From Isoetes taiwanensis (lineage: Eukaryota > Streptophyta > Lycopodiopsida > Isoetales > Isoetaceae), in NCBI GenBank assembly GCA_021234155.1, contig JAJEKV010000023.1, positions 9,931,141 through 9,995,140 on the forward strand: DNA of 64,000 bases. Direction: 5' to 3'. A model generated the notes under the pieces. That model was not told the origin of the DNA. It ran no database searches and saw only the letters and a list, made by a program, of their open reading frames with translations. Each line of letters begins with the position of its first letter. The stretch's first letter is position 1. Made by a program: the position numbers and the translations under genes. This document shows, piece by piece, positions 1 through 10,572 of the stretch.

Positions 1-150
1 TAAATATAAAAATATTTTTAAATAATCACAAAAGTATTTTTATATTTATGTTTTTAAATAGTCGCAAAATTATTTTTATATTTATATTTTTAAATAATCA
101 CAAAAGTGAATTGTATTTATATTTTTAAATAATCACAAAAGACTCGTTAA
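1..150. repeat. AT-rich minisatellite
   Basis: A unit of roughly 35-50 bp built around TTTTTAAATAATCACAAAAG recurs about four times with small changes (one copy reads AGTCGCAAAA). It lies just beyond the 3' end of the TNPA-like gene and probably belongs to the subterminal or 3' non-coding part of the same CACTA element. Confidence 0.75.
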
Positions 151-178
151 GAGGAGTATCCACCCTTTTAGCCTAGAG

Positions 179-2312
179 CTAATCTCTGTCAGATTCAGTG
201 GAGTAGTCATCCGAGTACGTAGTTTGATGACGCCTCGAACCCTCAGCCGCAGGGTTGCGATTGGATGGCTCTCCACCAATGTTTGCAGATCCCTCGCCGA
301 CCCCGCGCCCCATGTCCTGGTCTAGACCTTCATTCATATCCGCCACTGCTTCCTATAAAAACCAAAAGAATATGGCGTTAATGTAGTTCATAGAATTATA
401 ATAATTTTCTACAACGCACCCCCACATTCCCGCGAAGTGGGACAGTTCCCTCGTCGTATAACTGTTGATACAGATAAACAGCTCCACGTTCCGTGGCTAC
501 TTGTACGTGCTGCTTGTTAGGGGGAAACCCGTATAGATATTCCTATGACAATATAACGAGTATTAGCTAGTGACATTTAAAGTTCTTATTAAAATTAATG
601 TGAACTAATATAGCTCTTACGAATCTATAGTGAAACCCTTTCCGACCGCCGGAGCCCAAATGAGACGGCTTTCGGTCACTGTTAGTTGCTTTGTCGGTCC
701 GAGCTCTATGTTTGTTTTCTGGATCCTTTGCACGTTCGAATGCAATCTGATTGCAAGGCACACAACATTATCACAAGTTAAAGTGAACGAATGACAAAAA
801 AAATAAGAAATACCTTGATATCTTCCTTGTGGAGATTAAGTGGTTTAGGGACTTTTGACCAATCGCCTCCAACGTTTTTGCAAGTCTGCTTCAGTTCCTT
901 GACCACTCTTTGCCTTTGACATAAATCGATAGATCAACGCAATATCAAAATAATAAAAACAAGACTATGACTAGGTCATGTACCTCATTTTTCGTAGAAG
1001 CTCGCCCATCATCGAAGTGAGCTTCTTCCAGTTAAACGCCTTTGCTTTTTCTATCTCTGGCAAACTCTGTTTCATTTTATTTTTGACGCTCTCTATTTCG
1101 CGTTGGTCATAAGCGCCAGGCCACTCCCCTATACCGCGGGGAGGCCATAAACGAGAGATATTATTTGTGACCGCGTCCCTCAGTGTAGTATAAAAGACAC
1201 TTCCCTCATCATCCTTCTTAGGAAGAGCGTCCCTGAAGCATAAATGGTGGCTATATAAAAGCGTGTTTATGTCTACCGTCAATATACATATCCCGTCCCG
1301 ATTAAGAACCTTTTGAGCACTTTACAATGTATTCTAAGTGAAGAGAATGAACAAAACAATTAAATTTAGATGACAAAGTACTAATATTTAAGGTTGATAT
1401 CTTAAATAATATGTTCATATAACTTACATCAAGAAATTATTATTAATATGATAGTCGGGTATATTCGGGGCCAAATCACCCGCAGACTTACGTGTCTAAA
1501 ACAAAGCGAAATGGACGCTCTTCTTCAGTGACATGTGGACGTCGTCGGGATCCTTCCCTCTCCAAGTCAGGCGATAGACGATGTTCTTCGGATCCCGAAC
1601 CCTGTGATGATCGTCGCGATCTTGAACGTAGTGAGTCTGTTGCTCCACTACTTCTTGACCTGGGAAGTAATGAGAGAATGAGCATCTTTAACATGCTGCA
1701 ACCAAAGAAATGTTTGGTACGTAGTGGATATATATTTACCTGTTGAAATCTGCCTCCAAGTTCCTTGCATTAGAAAAATCTGTTCCCGTCTCTTGCCTAG
1801 AACGAGAGTCCATACTACGTCTAGCGATCTCAATATTCTCGCGAGAACGTGGAGGCCGATAATCAACACTATGTCATTGGGGAATAGGAGCGGGAGGCTG
1901 CCTAACTGGTGTTGGTGTCAAAGAGGCAAAATATGCTGCAATTCGGTCTCTCTCGGCGGGAGACATGTTTGCGAGGAAGGCGGGGAGCGGCGGAGGAGCT
2001 GCAGAAGCACAAATATCATGCAAAAAACAATTCATTTATTTATTATTTTTATAAAAGCTATCTTAATACCCAAACCTGCTGGTGTAGTGACAGGTGGAGG
2101 TTGGCTTCTTCGAACATCAGCACGATTGCCCCTACCTCGTTGAGTCCTCCTCCTATTTTCTCTAAACTCGTCCCTTTCCTCTACACAACAAATTAAAACT
2201 CCATGCATAAACTCACATACCTAATTAGAGGGTAAAGGGTATAATAAAAACTATATAAATACTTACGTTCGTCTTCGTCATTCTCCGTACGATTGCGATT
2301 ACCTCTATTCAT
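179..2312 (-). pseudogene. TNPA-like CACTA transposon protein (Ptta/En/Spm, Transposase_24 type), one internal stop
   Basis: Nine exons can be joined with GT-AG borders and matching phase: 2267-2312, 2076-2180, 1740-1998, 1492-1695, 984-1319, 814-913, 621-746, 420-542 and 179-352. They give a 490-codon frame. The N-terminus is rich in Arg, Asn, Glu and Pro. The middle contains an Arg/Ser-rich stretch. The C-terminal third has the plant transposase pattern ERAKDPEN..R...N...H.GSGG, and the tail is acidic. Family knowledge: TNPA-type proteins bind the subterminal repeats of CACTA elements. The only break I see is a TGA at 1874-1876 (codon 92), which fits a CGA-to-TGA transition. All other exons stay open, so decay is recent, or the stop is avoided by splicing that I have not found. 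The start at 2312 is the first ATG of the leading exon. Confidence 0.65.
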
Positions 2313-2479
2313 CGCCGAGAAAAAGAGCACACCTAGATCAAAAGAAATTGTGAGAGAAACATTTGATAACCATGAATGATGTTGGTTGCAATAATAGAAT
2401 GATACTTACAAACCATACAGATGAAAAATAGTATTTTCATGGTTCGAAATGTGCCACCAATGAGCCCCGGCAGACTTAC

Positions 2480-2596
2480 TGCAGTCTTGACCGTCTTGAC
2501 CGGGGGCGGAGGGGGAGACGCATAACGCCATGAATATTGCATCAGCAGAAAGAGGGCCACAATGAGGAAGACCGCTAAGAATTGAGCCTCCGCCAT
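2480..2596 (-). CDS. Small membrane-anchored ORF upstream of the TNPA-like gene
   Basis: An ATG at 2596 opens a 39-codon reading frame with a hydrophobic segment at about residues 6-20, then a PPPPP run and a short basic tail. It ends at a good donor site (GTAAGT at 2479-2474). Joining it to the next minus-strand exon at an acceptor near 2332 puts a stop in frame, so it does not simply extend the TNPA-like protein. It could be a 5' leader ORF or an alternative first exon. I do not recognise a family. Confidence 0.2.
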
Positions 2597-2699
2597 GACT
2601 ATATATATTAATTTGAATATAACGAGAATTAGCGAGAGAAAAGCTTTGAACAAGTGTCTTTGAATAAATACCTAAATTTATATTCTTATCTTCTTATTT

Positions 2700-3050
2700 A
2701 TATTAGAAAAGTATCTCATATATATGTATGGGGTGCATATCGAACTCTAGGTTTCCATATTATCAGGCCATGTATCATGTCATACACCGAACCCTAAATT
2801 ATCCCACGTGGCATTTTTAGTGCCACATCATGAAACCTTACATTGCGTGTGGCACATCATCAAACCCTAGGTTGTGTCACGTCGCGACTTCCTATTGCCA
2901 CATCATAGTAAGTGCCATGTCATCAAACCCTAGCTCGCGTGTGCCACATCATCAAACCCTAGATTGTGCCACATGGCATTTACAATCTAGGGTTTGATGA
3001 TGTAGCACACAAAACCTAGGGTTTGACGTCTGTAGCGACACTTTATCTAC
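2700..3050. repeat. Degenerate repeats with AAACCCTA motif and perfect hairpin
   Basis: Phrases of the type CACATCATCAAACCCTAG recur at least five times, separated by 40-60 bp and varied fillers. Two neighbouring copies are inverted: 2948-2967 (ATCATCAAACCCTAGATTGT) and its exact reverse complement at 2982-3001, with a 14-base loop. AAACCCTA is the plant telo-box core. It may be a binding-site cluster of the CACTA element or an old foldback repeat. Confidence 0.7.
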
Positions 3051-3185
3051 AAGTTATGATTAATAATTTATTTACCATTAATAATAATTTTTTTGATTAA
3101 TAAATTACTTTTTGCATTAGTAATTTTGAATAAAAAACATTTATTGTTGCAACAAGCCTCAAATAGGAAGACAAAATTATATTAA

Positions 3186-4715
3186 TCACTTCTTGCAAGC
3201 ATTTAACAGTAGCTTAGCGATCTCAAGTGGATCACCACACTTCATATGTCGTCTCTCTCTCACAACTATATCAGAAGAAAGCCCTGCTGTTTTGAACACA
3301 TCGACGACACGAGCAATAGATGGGCGATCCATGTGCACCAGCTCTCTATCCATCATCATTTGGACCTTCATATGTTGGATGATGTCCAATGTGCTAGAGT
3401 ATCGGTCGGTTGGGTTTATCTCAACACACAACCCCATAAGCCGCATTGCCTGGACAAAATCAAGGAGCATCTCGTAAATGTAGCCCAGGGAATATATGTC
3501 AGATATCTCATGCCCCCATGATGCTTGGTCAACTGATGATGATGTAAAAACTCTCTTCTCCCACCAAGGATATCGCACCGTTCCATCTTGTAGTGTATAA
3601 CGGCTCTTCAATTTGGGCATTCGCTCCTTGCAAAAAAAACGGAGGGACGTGTCCCAATCACCAATAGCCACCCACACATTTGTAAGGGAGTCGTCAAAAT
3701 GGAGTTTGACCCTTTTGCAATTGAGCTTTGTGTGTGTCCAACCTGGAGCGTGGATGGCATAGACTCCTTCTGCAAGAGCGAGAGCTATTTCTGGGACGTA
3801 CTTATACACGAGTCTCATTTTGGCTTTCCACTCCGCACTTATCTTCATATCAGCCCTTCTTGGAGCACTATGCATTGCATTTGACCATCTCCTATAAGAA
3901 GAGAATTGGCTCGGAAGATGGTCAAGTAATTCTGCAAAGGTTCCTCCATTCATGAATGGCAAGACTACCATTGGTCCCTGTGGCTCATCTCCACAAAAGA
4001 CCTCAGGGGCAAGTCCAAGGGCGTGGCCAATCTTTGGACTTGGGCTCTTGAAACGGATATACTTGTCAGCCAACAACCATGATGCAGCTCTATCTTGGCC
4101 TCTCCACACAATGCCAGTATAATAGTCATCTTGATTAAAGTACAGGGTTCCCAAGATCTGGATTTGGTATATCTGGCAGTCTTGTTTACTACCAATGCAC
4201 TTTACAACTCCAACAGCATCCACAGGAATGCTGTCAATAAATGCAGCACATTTATCATGAGCATGTAATGATAATCTAGCCCCTGCACCAATAGAGCTCC
4301 CACCATGGATAAGACTATCTAACTCCTCACTGTTCATCATTGAGACCTCATCTGGCCATCTTGTGATCTTTGCGCCGGACCTTTGCACTTCGCCACTTAA
4401 TTAGCCCATCGCCCCACGTATGCCTCAAAGATAGGGGCTCATAAGTGGCACTTTATACTTAAGTAGCATTCTCAATTCTGGCTCAGGATTGCAAACCCAA
4501 GACTTTAAGTTCTTTCTCATCATATCTTCCAACTCAGACTCATGCTCTGGCCACCTCCCACATAATTCAGACCGACATGCTTTCTCAACTGATGCTACAA
4601 AACGGTTAATTCGATCATCAGTTTGCATATGTCGTTCCGGGTCGGTCTGTGCGCATATTTGATTGATGAGGATGCGCCTAATTTCACTAAGCATCTCTGT
4701 CCTTACTGAGGCCAT
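3186..4715 (-). CDS. Protein-kinase-like protein, probably catalytically inactive
   Basis: A 400-codon frame (3186-4388) carries a degenerate kinase fold. Residues below are numbered from the left end of that frame. A hinge-like LPFMNGGTFAELL lies near 143. HTKLNCKR at 219 stands where HRDLKPEN is expected, so the catalytic Asp, the Lys and the Asn are all missing. GDWD at 243 stands for the DFG region (Asp kept, Gly lost), and DIYSLGYIYEML near 297 is the F-helix motif. The frame has no upstream ATG. A 78 bp intron (4381-4458) with matching phase joins it to an exon at 4459-4715 starting MASVRTEML, giving 483 residues with a charged, possibly helical N-terminus. An acceptor just before that ATG suggests a further 5' non-coding exon. 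The gene lies inside the CACTA element and may be a captured host gene. The kinase relationship is fairly sure. The splice model and its inactivity are inference. Confidence 0.6.
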
Positions 4716-4799
4716 TTTTATGCCTACAAACAAAACAAAATAATGAATACAAAAGCCAAGCATGCACAAAGTAAATGCAACATAATACGACACCATCTA

Positions 4800-5440
4800 A
4801 TCATTACTTATAACACGCCCTATGGCGACTAATACCTTATCCGATCCCCTCCCCAAAAAAAAAAAAAAAAAAAAGCAAGAAAAAAAAAGAAACAAGAAAA
4901 ACTAAATAGGTTAGATTAGGGTATTCAGACCCACGGTCAATTTACATTAGTATTACTAGTTAATTAGTTAGCAGATAGTCTCGAAATTTAGTTAACTTTT
5001 TTAACCAAAAACACTACCTAAACTTATCTTCGCACCTTGTTCGGATTAGTTAGCAAAATTAACTAAAAATTAACTAAATTAGAAATTAGCACTAAAAGTT
5101 AAATCACCCCATAGAGGTCACTTTAAGTTTACTTAATTGTGCTTATAATTTTTTATGCCTTTGGCTAAGTTAACTAGACATGTTCGAAATAATTTAGTTA
5201 ACTAGTTAAGTTATTTTTTAACCAAAGATTTTAGTGCGAAATAGTATTATATTAAGTTAGCCTAACCTATTTTTTTTAACTAGCACTGGTGTGAAGGGAA
5301 TCATCCAGTTACTGTTAACTTAACTTAACGATAAAAATAACTTAACTAAACTTGACCATGGGTGCGAATAGACCCTTACTCGGACCCTTACTAAACTTGC
5401 CCTAGCTACCTCTAGCTAAAACTGACAATGAACGTGAACT
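4800..5440. other. Non-coding A/T-rich stretch with GTTAACTA-type motifs
   Basis: No convincing coding frame. It contains an A run at about 4855-4875 and many short TTAACTAAGTT or AACTTAGTTAA words, some palindromic (TTAGTTAACTAGTTAA near 5201). They resemble scattered subterminal words of a DNA transposon, but no terminus is seen. Confidence 0.5.
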
Positions 5441-5795
5441 AAGGCCCGAACACCTGGTCCTCTCCACTCGCGGTGGAGCCGACCATGTCCTTGCCGTAGC
5501 CACCTCTACCTAAGAATGAGAAGAAAAGTGGACTTGGACCCGGACATCTGGTCCTCTCCACGCAAGGTGGAGCCGACCGTGCCCTTGAACAAGCCACTAC
5601 AATTTTATTTTAGACCTAACAAATAACAAGTCGAAGTCGACTTGAACCCGGGTACGTGATCCTCTCCACTCTAGGTGGAGCCGACCGTGCCCTTGAACAA
5701 GCCACTCCTTAACCTAGAAAAATAAAATTTGATCATAGTGGAAGTGGACTTCGAACCCGGGTACACATGGTCCTCTCCACTCTAGGTTTTCGTCA
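5440..5795. repeat. Minisatellite of about 95-110 bp units, four copies
   Basis: The phrase TGGTCCTCTCCACTCTAGG followed by TGGAGCCGACCGTGCCCTTG returns near 5455, 5548, 5658 and 5770 with small changes. Each unit contains the imperfect palindrome CTCCAC..GTGGAG. The last copy is truncated after CTCTAGG. Confidence 0.75.
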
Positions 5796-5939
5796 ATTTT
5801 TTTTAACCTATTTAAAGCTATAAAAAAAAATGCAAGTGTGATGAACTTACCAAATGAAGAACGTGTGCAGACAAGATCCTGCCGGGCCCAAATAAAAAAG
5901 GACAGCTGCCAAACCTGCAACAAAAAGTTAAAAGAATAA

Positions 5940-6810
5940 GAACAAAAGAAGAAGAAGATCGAAAAATAAATAAAAAAATAAAAAGTGGAAAAAATAGAAA
6001 ATCAAGAAAAGAAAAAAATAATCGAAGAAGAAGATAAGGGTGGGAGAAACAAGAGAAGGGGGGGAGAAGAAATAAGGGAAGGGTCGAAGATGGGAAGGGA
6101 AAGCACGAAGGAGAGAAGAAGAAATGATGGGGGGGGAAAAAAAAAAAGAGAAGAATAGAATCGAAGGGGAAGAGAAAGAATAGAAGGAGGAAGAAGGGAA
6201 GAAGGGAAGGAAAAGAAATATGAAGAGAAAAATAAGAGAAGGAAAGAAGAGATTAAAAAATAAGAGAAGAAGAAAGAATCGAAGAAGGGAAGAAGAGAAA
6301 GGAAGAATAGAATCGAAGAGAAGAGAAGAATAGAATCGAATAAGAGAAGAGAATAAGAGAATAAGAGAGAAGAATAGAATAGAATAAAAGAAGAGAAGAA
6401 TAGAATCGAGAAGAATAGAATAAGAGAAGAGAATAATAGAATCGAAGGGGAAGAGAAAGAATAGAAGGAGGAAGAAGGGAAGAAATAAGAGAAGGGAAGA
6501 AGGGAAGGAAACGAAATATGAAGAGAAATGAGAGAAGAAGAGAAGAAATGAGAGAAGAAGAGAAGAAGAAGAAGAAGAAGAGAGAAGAAGAGAAGGAAAG
6601 AAGAGAAATATGAAGAGAAATGAGAGAAGAAGAGAAGAAGAAAGAAGAGAAGGGAAAGAAGAGAAGAAAAGAAGAGAAATATGAAGAGAAATGAGAGAAG
6701 AAGAGAAGAAAAAGAAGAGAGAAGAAGAGAAGGAAAGAAGAGAAGGGAAGAAGAAAGGAAGGGGAAAGAATAGAAGAGAAGAAATGAGAGAAGAAGAAAA
6801 ATGAAGAACA
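5940..6810. repeat. Purine-only tract (GAA/GGAA/AGAAGA repeats), about 870 bp
   Basis: Almost every base on the plus strand is A or G, with interspersed GAATAGAATCGAAGAGAAG units that are themselves repeated (for example 6300-6430). Long minus-strand open frames here translate to Ser/Phe/Leu runs only and are by-products of the composition. It sits inside the right arm of the CACTA element. Confidence 0.9.
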
Positions 6811-7004
6811 CAAAAAACCTAGGTTAGGCATGCACCTTTCAATCCAAAAAACATATTCAATCTAAAAAATATGATGTACTAACCTTAGAATAGTTGCTTG
6901 CAGGTCGATCAGGGTAGTAGCGCCGCAGATCGCCCAAAAAGCTCGAAGAAAGTAGGGCAAAAAGAAGTTCCGGAAAAGCCGGCCGCCCGCGGGTTCAAAA
7001 AATT

Positions 7005-7111
7005 ACAGAGCGTCGCATGCGACGTCACGTCGCATGCGACATTATTTCAAATCCGTATAAATACGGTTTTACGTCGCATGCGACGTCCCCGCGACGTATT
7101 TTGTTATAGTG
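7005..7111. mobile_element. CACTA right terminus with subterminal ACGTCGCATGCGACGT repeats
   Basis: Palindromic words GCGTCGCATGCGACGTCACG and ACGTCGCATGCGACGT occur in quick succession, followed by CGCGACGTATTTTG and the TAGTG end at 7107-7111. The next three bases, ACG, would be one half of a 3 bp target duplication; the other half is outside the window. The same end in the opposite direction occurs at 39404. Confidence 0.75.
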
Positions 7112-7196
7112 ACGTTATTTTTTTTGCATCTTTTTTTAATGTGATGCTCATTAAAGTTTGTCCCTAGGCTTATTTGAACAGTCCTGAGGCATGCAT

Positions 7197-7276
7197 GCAG
7201 CGACATTCCGGATTCTATTACTACCAGCGACATTCCGGACATTCTGCGACATTCCGGATTCTATTACTACCAGCGA
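7197..7276. repeat. Short tandem duplication, ACATTCCGGATTCTATTACT unit
   Basis: The string GCGACATTCCGGATTCTATT and the following ACTACCAGCGA occur twice, about 48 bp apart, with a partial third copy (CGACATTCCGGACATTCTG) between them. Simple local duplication; no coding content. Confidence 0.8.
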
Positions 7277-7299
7277 AAATTTTAGTGGCCTAAATATAT

Positions 7300-7775
7300 C
7301 TACCAGAACGTGAAGTTGGTTTTCCGAAATATCGTCATGAAAAGAACAATTATTTGTATGAGCGAAGTCGAATCGCCGTTCCTGGGGACGGTCGCCCCAG
7401 GACGCTTCGCGGTTTGACAGGTTCTCCCGGACCGATCTTGGATTTTTTTGGTCCTGCTCGGAGCTGGATCCTTGAACGGAGGATTCAACGGTCGGATATA
7501 TAGGGGAACTGAGCTTCGGGAGGGTGTTCATTAGCATACAGTCCCCCCAGGGGGCGGTGCCAGGACAGGCTGCCTCGAGAACTTTTTTGGGGTCCGTCTC
7601 CTGGGGACGGGACTCTTCCCTCTACTGAGGTGGCCGTTCAAAGTCCTCGCCTTGTTTGACTTGGGGAAGTACAATTGTTTCTGAGAAACAAAACCAGTTC
7701 ATTACAAGTTAGTTATGCCATCCATGTCAAATAGCTTTAGGGAGCAGTCCGTTGAACAGGGACATTGCCCTAGGG
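7300..7775. repeat. Dispersed GC-rich repeat, single copy related to the 39.5-43.8 kb array
   Basis: The stretch from GCGGTTTGACAGGTTCTCCC to CTTGTTTGACTTGGGGAAG matches, in reverse complement, 41170-41440 and 42310-42570. The following part (CAAATAGCTTTAGGGAGCAG) matches 40330-40380 and 43640-43700 in reverse complement. It breaks off next to gypsy reverse-transcriptase sequence at about 7775. Function unknown; probably a piece of a repeat element. Confidence 0.7.
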
Positions 7776-8078
7776 ATCAAGGAGCTTGAAGAGGTTAAAA
7801 GCCAAGTGAAAGAGTTATTAAGCAAAGGTTTTGTACGACCAAGTAATCACCTTTTGTGAGTCCCTTGTTGCTCGTTAAGAAAAAAGACGGTACTATGCGG
7901 ATGTGCATAGATTACCGCGCACTTAACAAAGCAACTATAAAGGATCGATATCCTTTACCTCAAGTCGATGATATTCTGGATCATCTTAGGGGCGCCAACT
8001 GGTTCACCAAGATAGAGCTCCGAAGCGGATATCATCAAAGATCTCCAAATGTGACTTCTTTAGACAACAAGTGGCCTA
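7776..8078 (+). pseudogene. Ty3/gypsy reverse transcriptase fragment (first partial unit)
   Basis: The frame encodes [20 protein letters not shown] and [11 protein letters not shown], the start of the RT fingers and palm. Relative to the copy at 10008-10572, a segment equivalent to 10270-10531 (about 262 bp) is missing between short matching words, so the active-site LDD region is lost. It ends at ACAAGTGGCCTA and runs straight into gag sequence. Confidence 0.8.
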
Positions 8079-9199
8079 GCTAATGCTGGTAATGAAGATG
8101 CCGGGAACGCTCCGGGAGAAAGTATTGAGCGAGGTCCAGTAAGTGGAAACTTACCCAACAAGAATGAGGGTCATGTCAATTGATTGTCTAGGGAATTGAA
8201 TGAGATAAAATCTGAACAAGCTAAGTTTCGAAACACCCTAGGGTTGATGCAAGAAAACCTGCAGAAGTGGGCTGCTGAAAGGAAGGCCCGGGAACTTCGC
8301 TTAAGTAATATAGTAGAAAAGTTTCTACAAGTGGCTAGGGCAATTCCCAATGCTCCGGGGGCAAACCGTGATGTTCCTCACGAGGTTGCACGACCAGGAC
8401 CTAGTGCACCGTCAGGAATAAACACGGGGCTGCCCGATGAACCGGCTCAGGGTGTCATGGAAGGTGTTGCTCAACCAGAAGAATCCCTCGAGGAGCTTTC
8501 TAGTGAAGAGATTAAGTCTCTGGAGCATGTAAAGGTGCCCGATTTCTATGGCAAGGATGTTACGCCTGAGCAGGATCTTTCGCAGCTACAAAGAAAGGTG
8601 AGAATGCCCGACTGATGTATGCCATCCTGAAGTTGAAGGGACCGGCAGCTGCATGGTGGGACATCCACACGGATAATGGTCAGAAGCTGCGTACTTGGAG
8701 GGATTTTTGTTGCTTGTTCCGACAGGAGTATGCACCTCACCATGACCGGTGACATGCGCTCATACAGCTGAAGGAGCTCACTCAGACAGGGTCTCTATCG
8801 GATTATGTGACAGAGCTGAGGGCGCTCTTTTCACGGTTACTTGAGATTACTATAGGGATGCGCGTAGATCATTTTATAAACGGTCTACGGGATGCTAGCA
8901 TTTGCACACATTTGTTGCAGGCTGAACTTGCTGACTTTGAGCTGGTTATTGAGATTACCAGGAAACTGGTATGTAGGGAAGAGTCCAAGAAGGCATAAAA
9001 CTTTGTTAATTGGAAGGCAAAAAGGGCCGGGGGAACTTCTCAAGGATCTGCTCCTTCTAAGAAGCAGAAGAATGATTCCAAGGACAAGCCCACTGGGGAC
9101 AAGGCCAAGGAAGGTGATACCAAAACAGATAAACCCAAGAGGCGTTATCGTTGCGGGGTAGTAGGGCACTTTGCCCGGGAATGTACCAAGCCTCGCAAG
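8079..9199 (+). pseudogene. Ty3/gypsy gag (capsid and zinc knuckle), first copy
   Basis: The open part 8184-8615 has a helical N-terminus (LMQENLQKWAAERKARE). The next parts, in shifted frames, give the gag core (ATMRWF-like, WWDIH, TWRDFC.LFRQEY, LFSRL.EIT..M..DHFINGL). A remnant of the CCHC knuckle, RCGVVGHFAREC near 9150, has lost its first Cys. A deletion near 8570 removes the segment present at 11070-11100 in the second copy. Gag would form the particle shell; this copy is broken by frameshifts. Confidence 0.75.
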
Positions 9200-9205
9200 A
9201 CAGTT

Positions 9206-9607
9206 TTGGCCAGCATCGCAAAGGTAAATGATAAGCCAGAGGTAAAGGCATTATCAGTTATCGCCCGAGAGGAAATGGTAAGCCCTACTTCATGCTCTTA
9301 CGCAGATAAAGTTATAAGATTGCTAGGTAGAATCAATAAAAGAAACGTGGTTGTTTTGGTTGATTCTGGAAGCACTCATAACTTTATTTCTACAGATCTA
9401 GTACATGATCTAGGCCTGGAATTGAACGAGATGGCTCTGTATGTGATTGAGTCTGAGGCTGGACCACAAACTCAGTGTTACAATGAGCAAGCACGGGGTG
9501 TTTGCTTGGAGTTGTTGGACAAAGAATCGCGGGTTGTAACATCTATGTGCATAGATTTAGACATCACTCAGTTGAAGCGATATGATGTCATTCTGGGCAT
9601 GAAATGA
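9206..9607 (+). pseudogene. Ty3/gypsy aspartic protease
   Basis: An open frame of 133 codons contains the retropepsin active-site motif VVVLVDSGSTHNFIS (DSG) at about residue 50. It follows the gag knuckle and precedes RT, the usual order. It ends at a TGA after VILGMK, where related copies read on into WL, so a stop separates it from RT. The minus-strand copy at 49816-50325 reads past this point and supports that view. Confidence 0.8.
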
Positions 9608-9639
9608 TTACATCTTATCGAGCCACAAATTCTCTAGCC

Positions 9640-10572
9640 AATACACACCTTGATTTTTAATTTGCCGTCAAGTAAAGTAGTTAGTATTCAAGGTTTACCG
9701 CATGTAGAGTCTGGTAGACGCATATCAGCCACTCAGGCTAAAAATGTTTTCAAAATTAATACAAATGCTCTTTCTTTAATGTACTTAAGAAGGGATGATT
9801 TGGTTATCAAATCGTGTGACTCGTTAGTGGTTAATACTGGAGTAAACGCTGAGGTAGATCAAAGATTAAAAGATCTTTTGAATAACTTCCTGGATGTCTT
9901 TCCAGAAGAGTTATCCGAGGGACCACCACCCTCGCGAGGTGTCGAGCACGAAATTGAGCTGGAACCTGGGGTTAAGCCCATGGCACGTGATCCCTACCGA
10001 TTAAGTCCTCTGGAGCTTGAAGAGGTTAAAAAGCAAGTGAAAGAGTTATTAAGCAAAGGTTTTGTACGACCAAGTAGATCACCTTTTGCGAGTCTCCTAT
10101 TGCTCGTTAAGAAAAAAGACGGTACTATGCGGATGTGCATAGATTACCGCACACTTAACAAAGCAACTATAAAGGATCGATATCCTTTACCTCGAGTCGA
10201 TGATATTCTGGATCATCTTGGGGGCGCCAACTGGTTAACCAAGATAGACCTCCGAAGCGGATATCATCAGATTAAGATTCGAGAAGGGGACGAGATTAAA
10301 ACTGCGTTCAGAACTCATCAAGGTCATTATGAGTTTCTGGTTATGCTGTTTGGTCTTATAAATGCTCCTGCAACGTTTATGCGATTAATGAATCAGGTAT
10401 TCTCTGAGCATTTGGACAAGTTTGTAGAGGTATTTTTAGATGATATTCTCATCTACTCCCAAACTATTGAAGAACATTTCGCTCACTTGGAGCACGTTCT
10501 TCGAATCTTGCAAGAACACAAACTCTATGCAAAGATCTCCAAATGTGACTTCTTTAGACAACAGGTGGCCTA
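9640..10572 (+). pseudogene. Ty3/gypsy reverse transcriptase, fingers and palm
   Basis: The 307-codon frame has the chromoviral linker ([15 protein letters not shown]), then [45 protein letters not shown], and the catalytic FLDDILIYS near residue 260. The protein breaks at DFFRQQVA, where the sequence switches to gag at ACAGGTGGCCTA (10561-10572). It resumes at the same word at 11572-11583. Confidence 0.9.

Larger units (their letters stand above)
1..7111. mobile_element. CACTA (En/Spm) transposon, right-hand part
   Basis: The right end at 7111 reads ...TATTTTGTTATAGTG, the reverse complement of a CACTA-type terminus. It is preceded by subterminal copies of the palindromic motif ACGTCGCATGCGACGT between about 7010 and 7100, as expected for En/Spm elements. 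The minus-strand gene at 179-2312 resembles TNPA, the element's DNA-binding protein. No TNPD-type transposase is visible, so the left half, if it exists, lies beyond position 1. A protein-kinase-like gene, minisatellites and a purine tract sit between the TNPA-like gene and the terminus. That all of 1-7111 is one element is inferred; the terminus itself is seen. Confidence 0.6.

Noticed and set aside
6002-6831. Long minus-strand frames of Ser/Phe/Leu runs
   Set aside because: They arise because the opposite strand is all purines. They have no domain, no normal composition and overlap in several frames.
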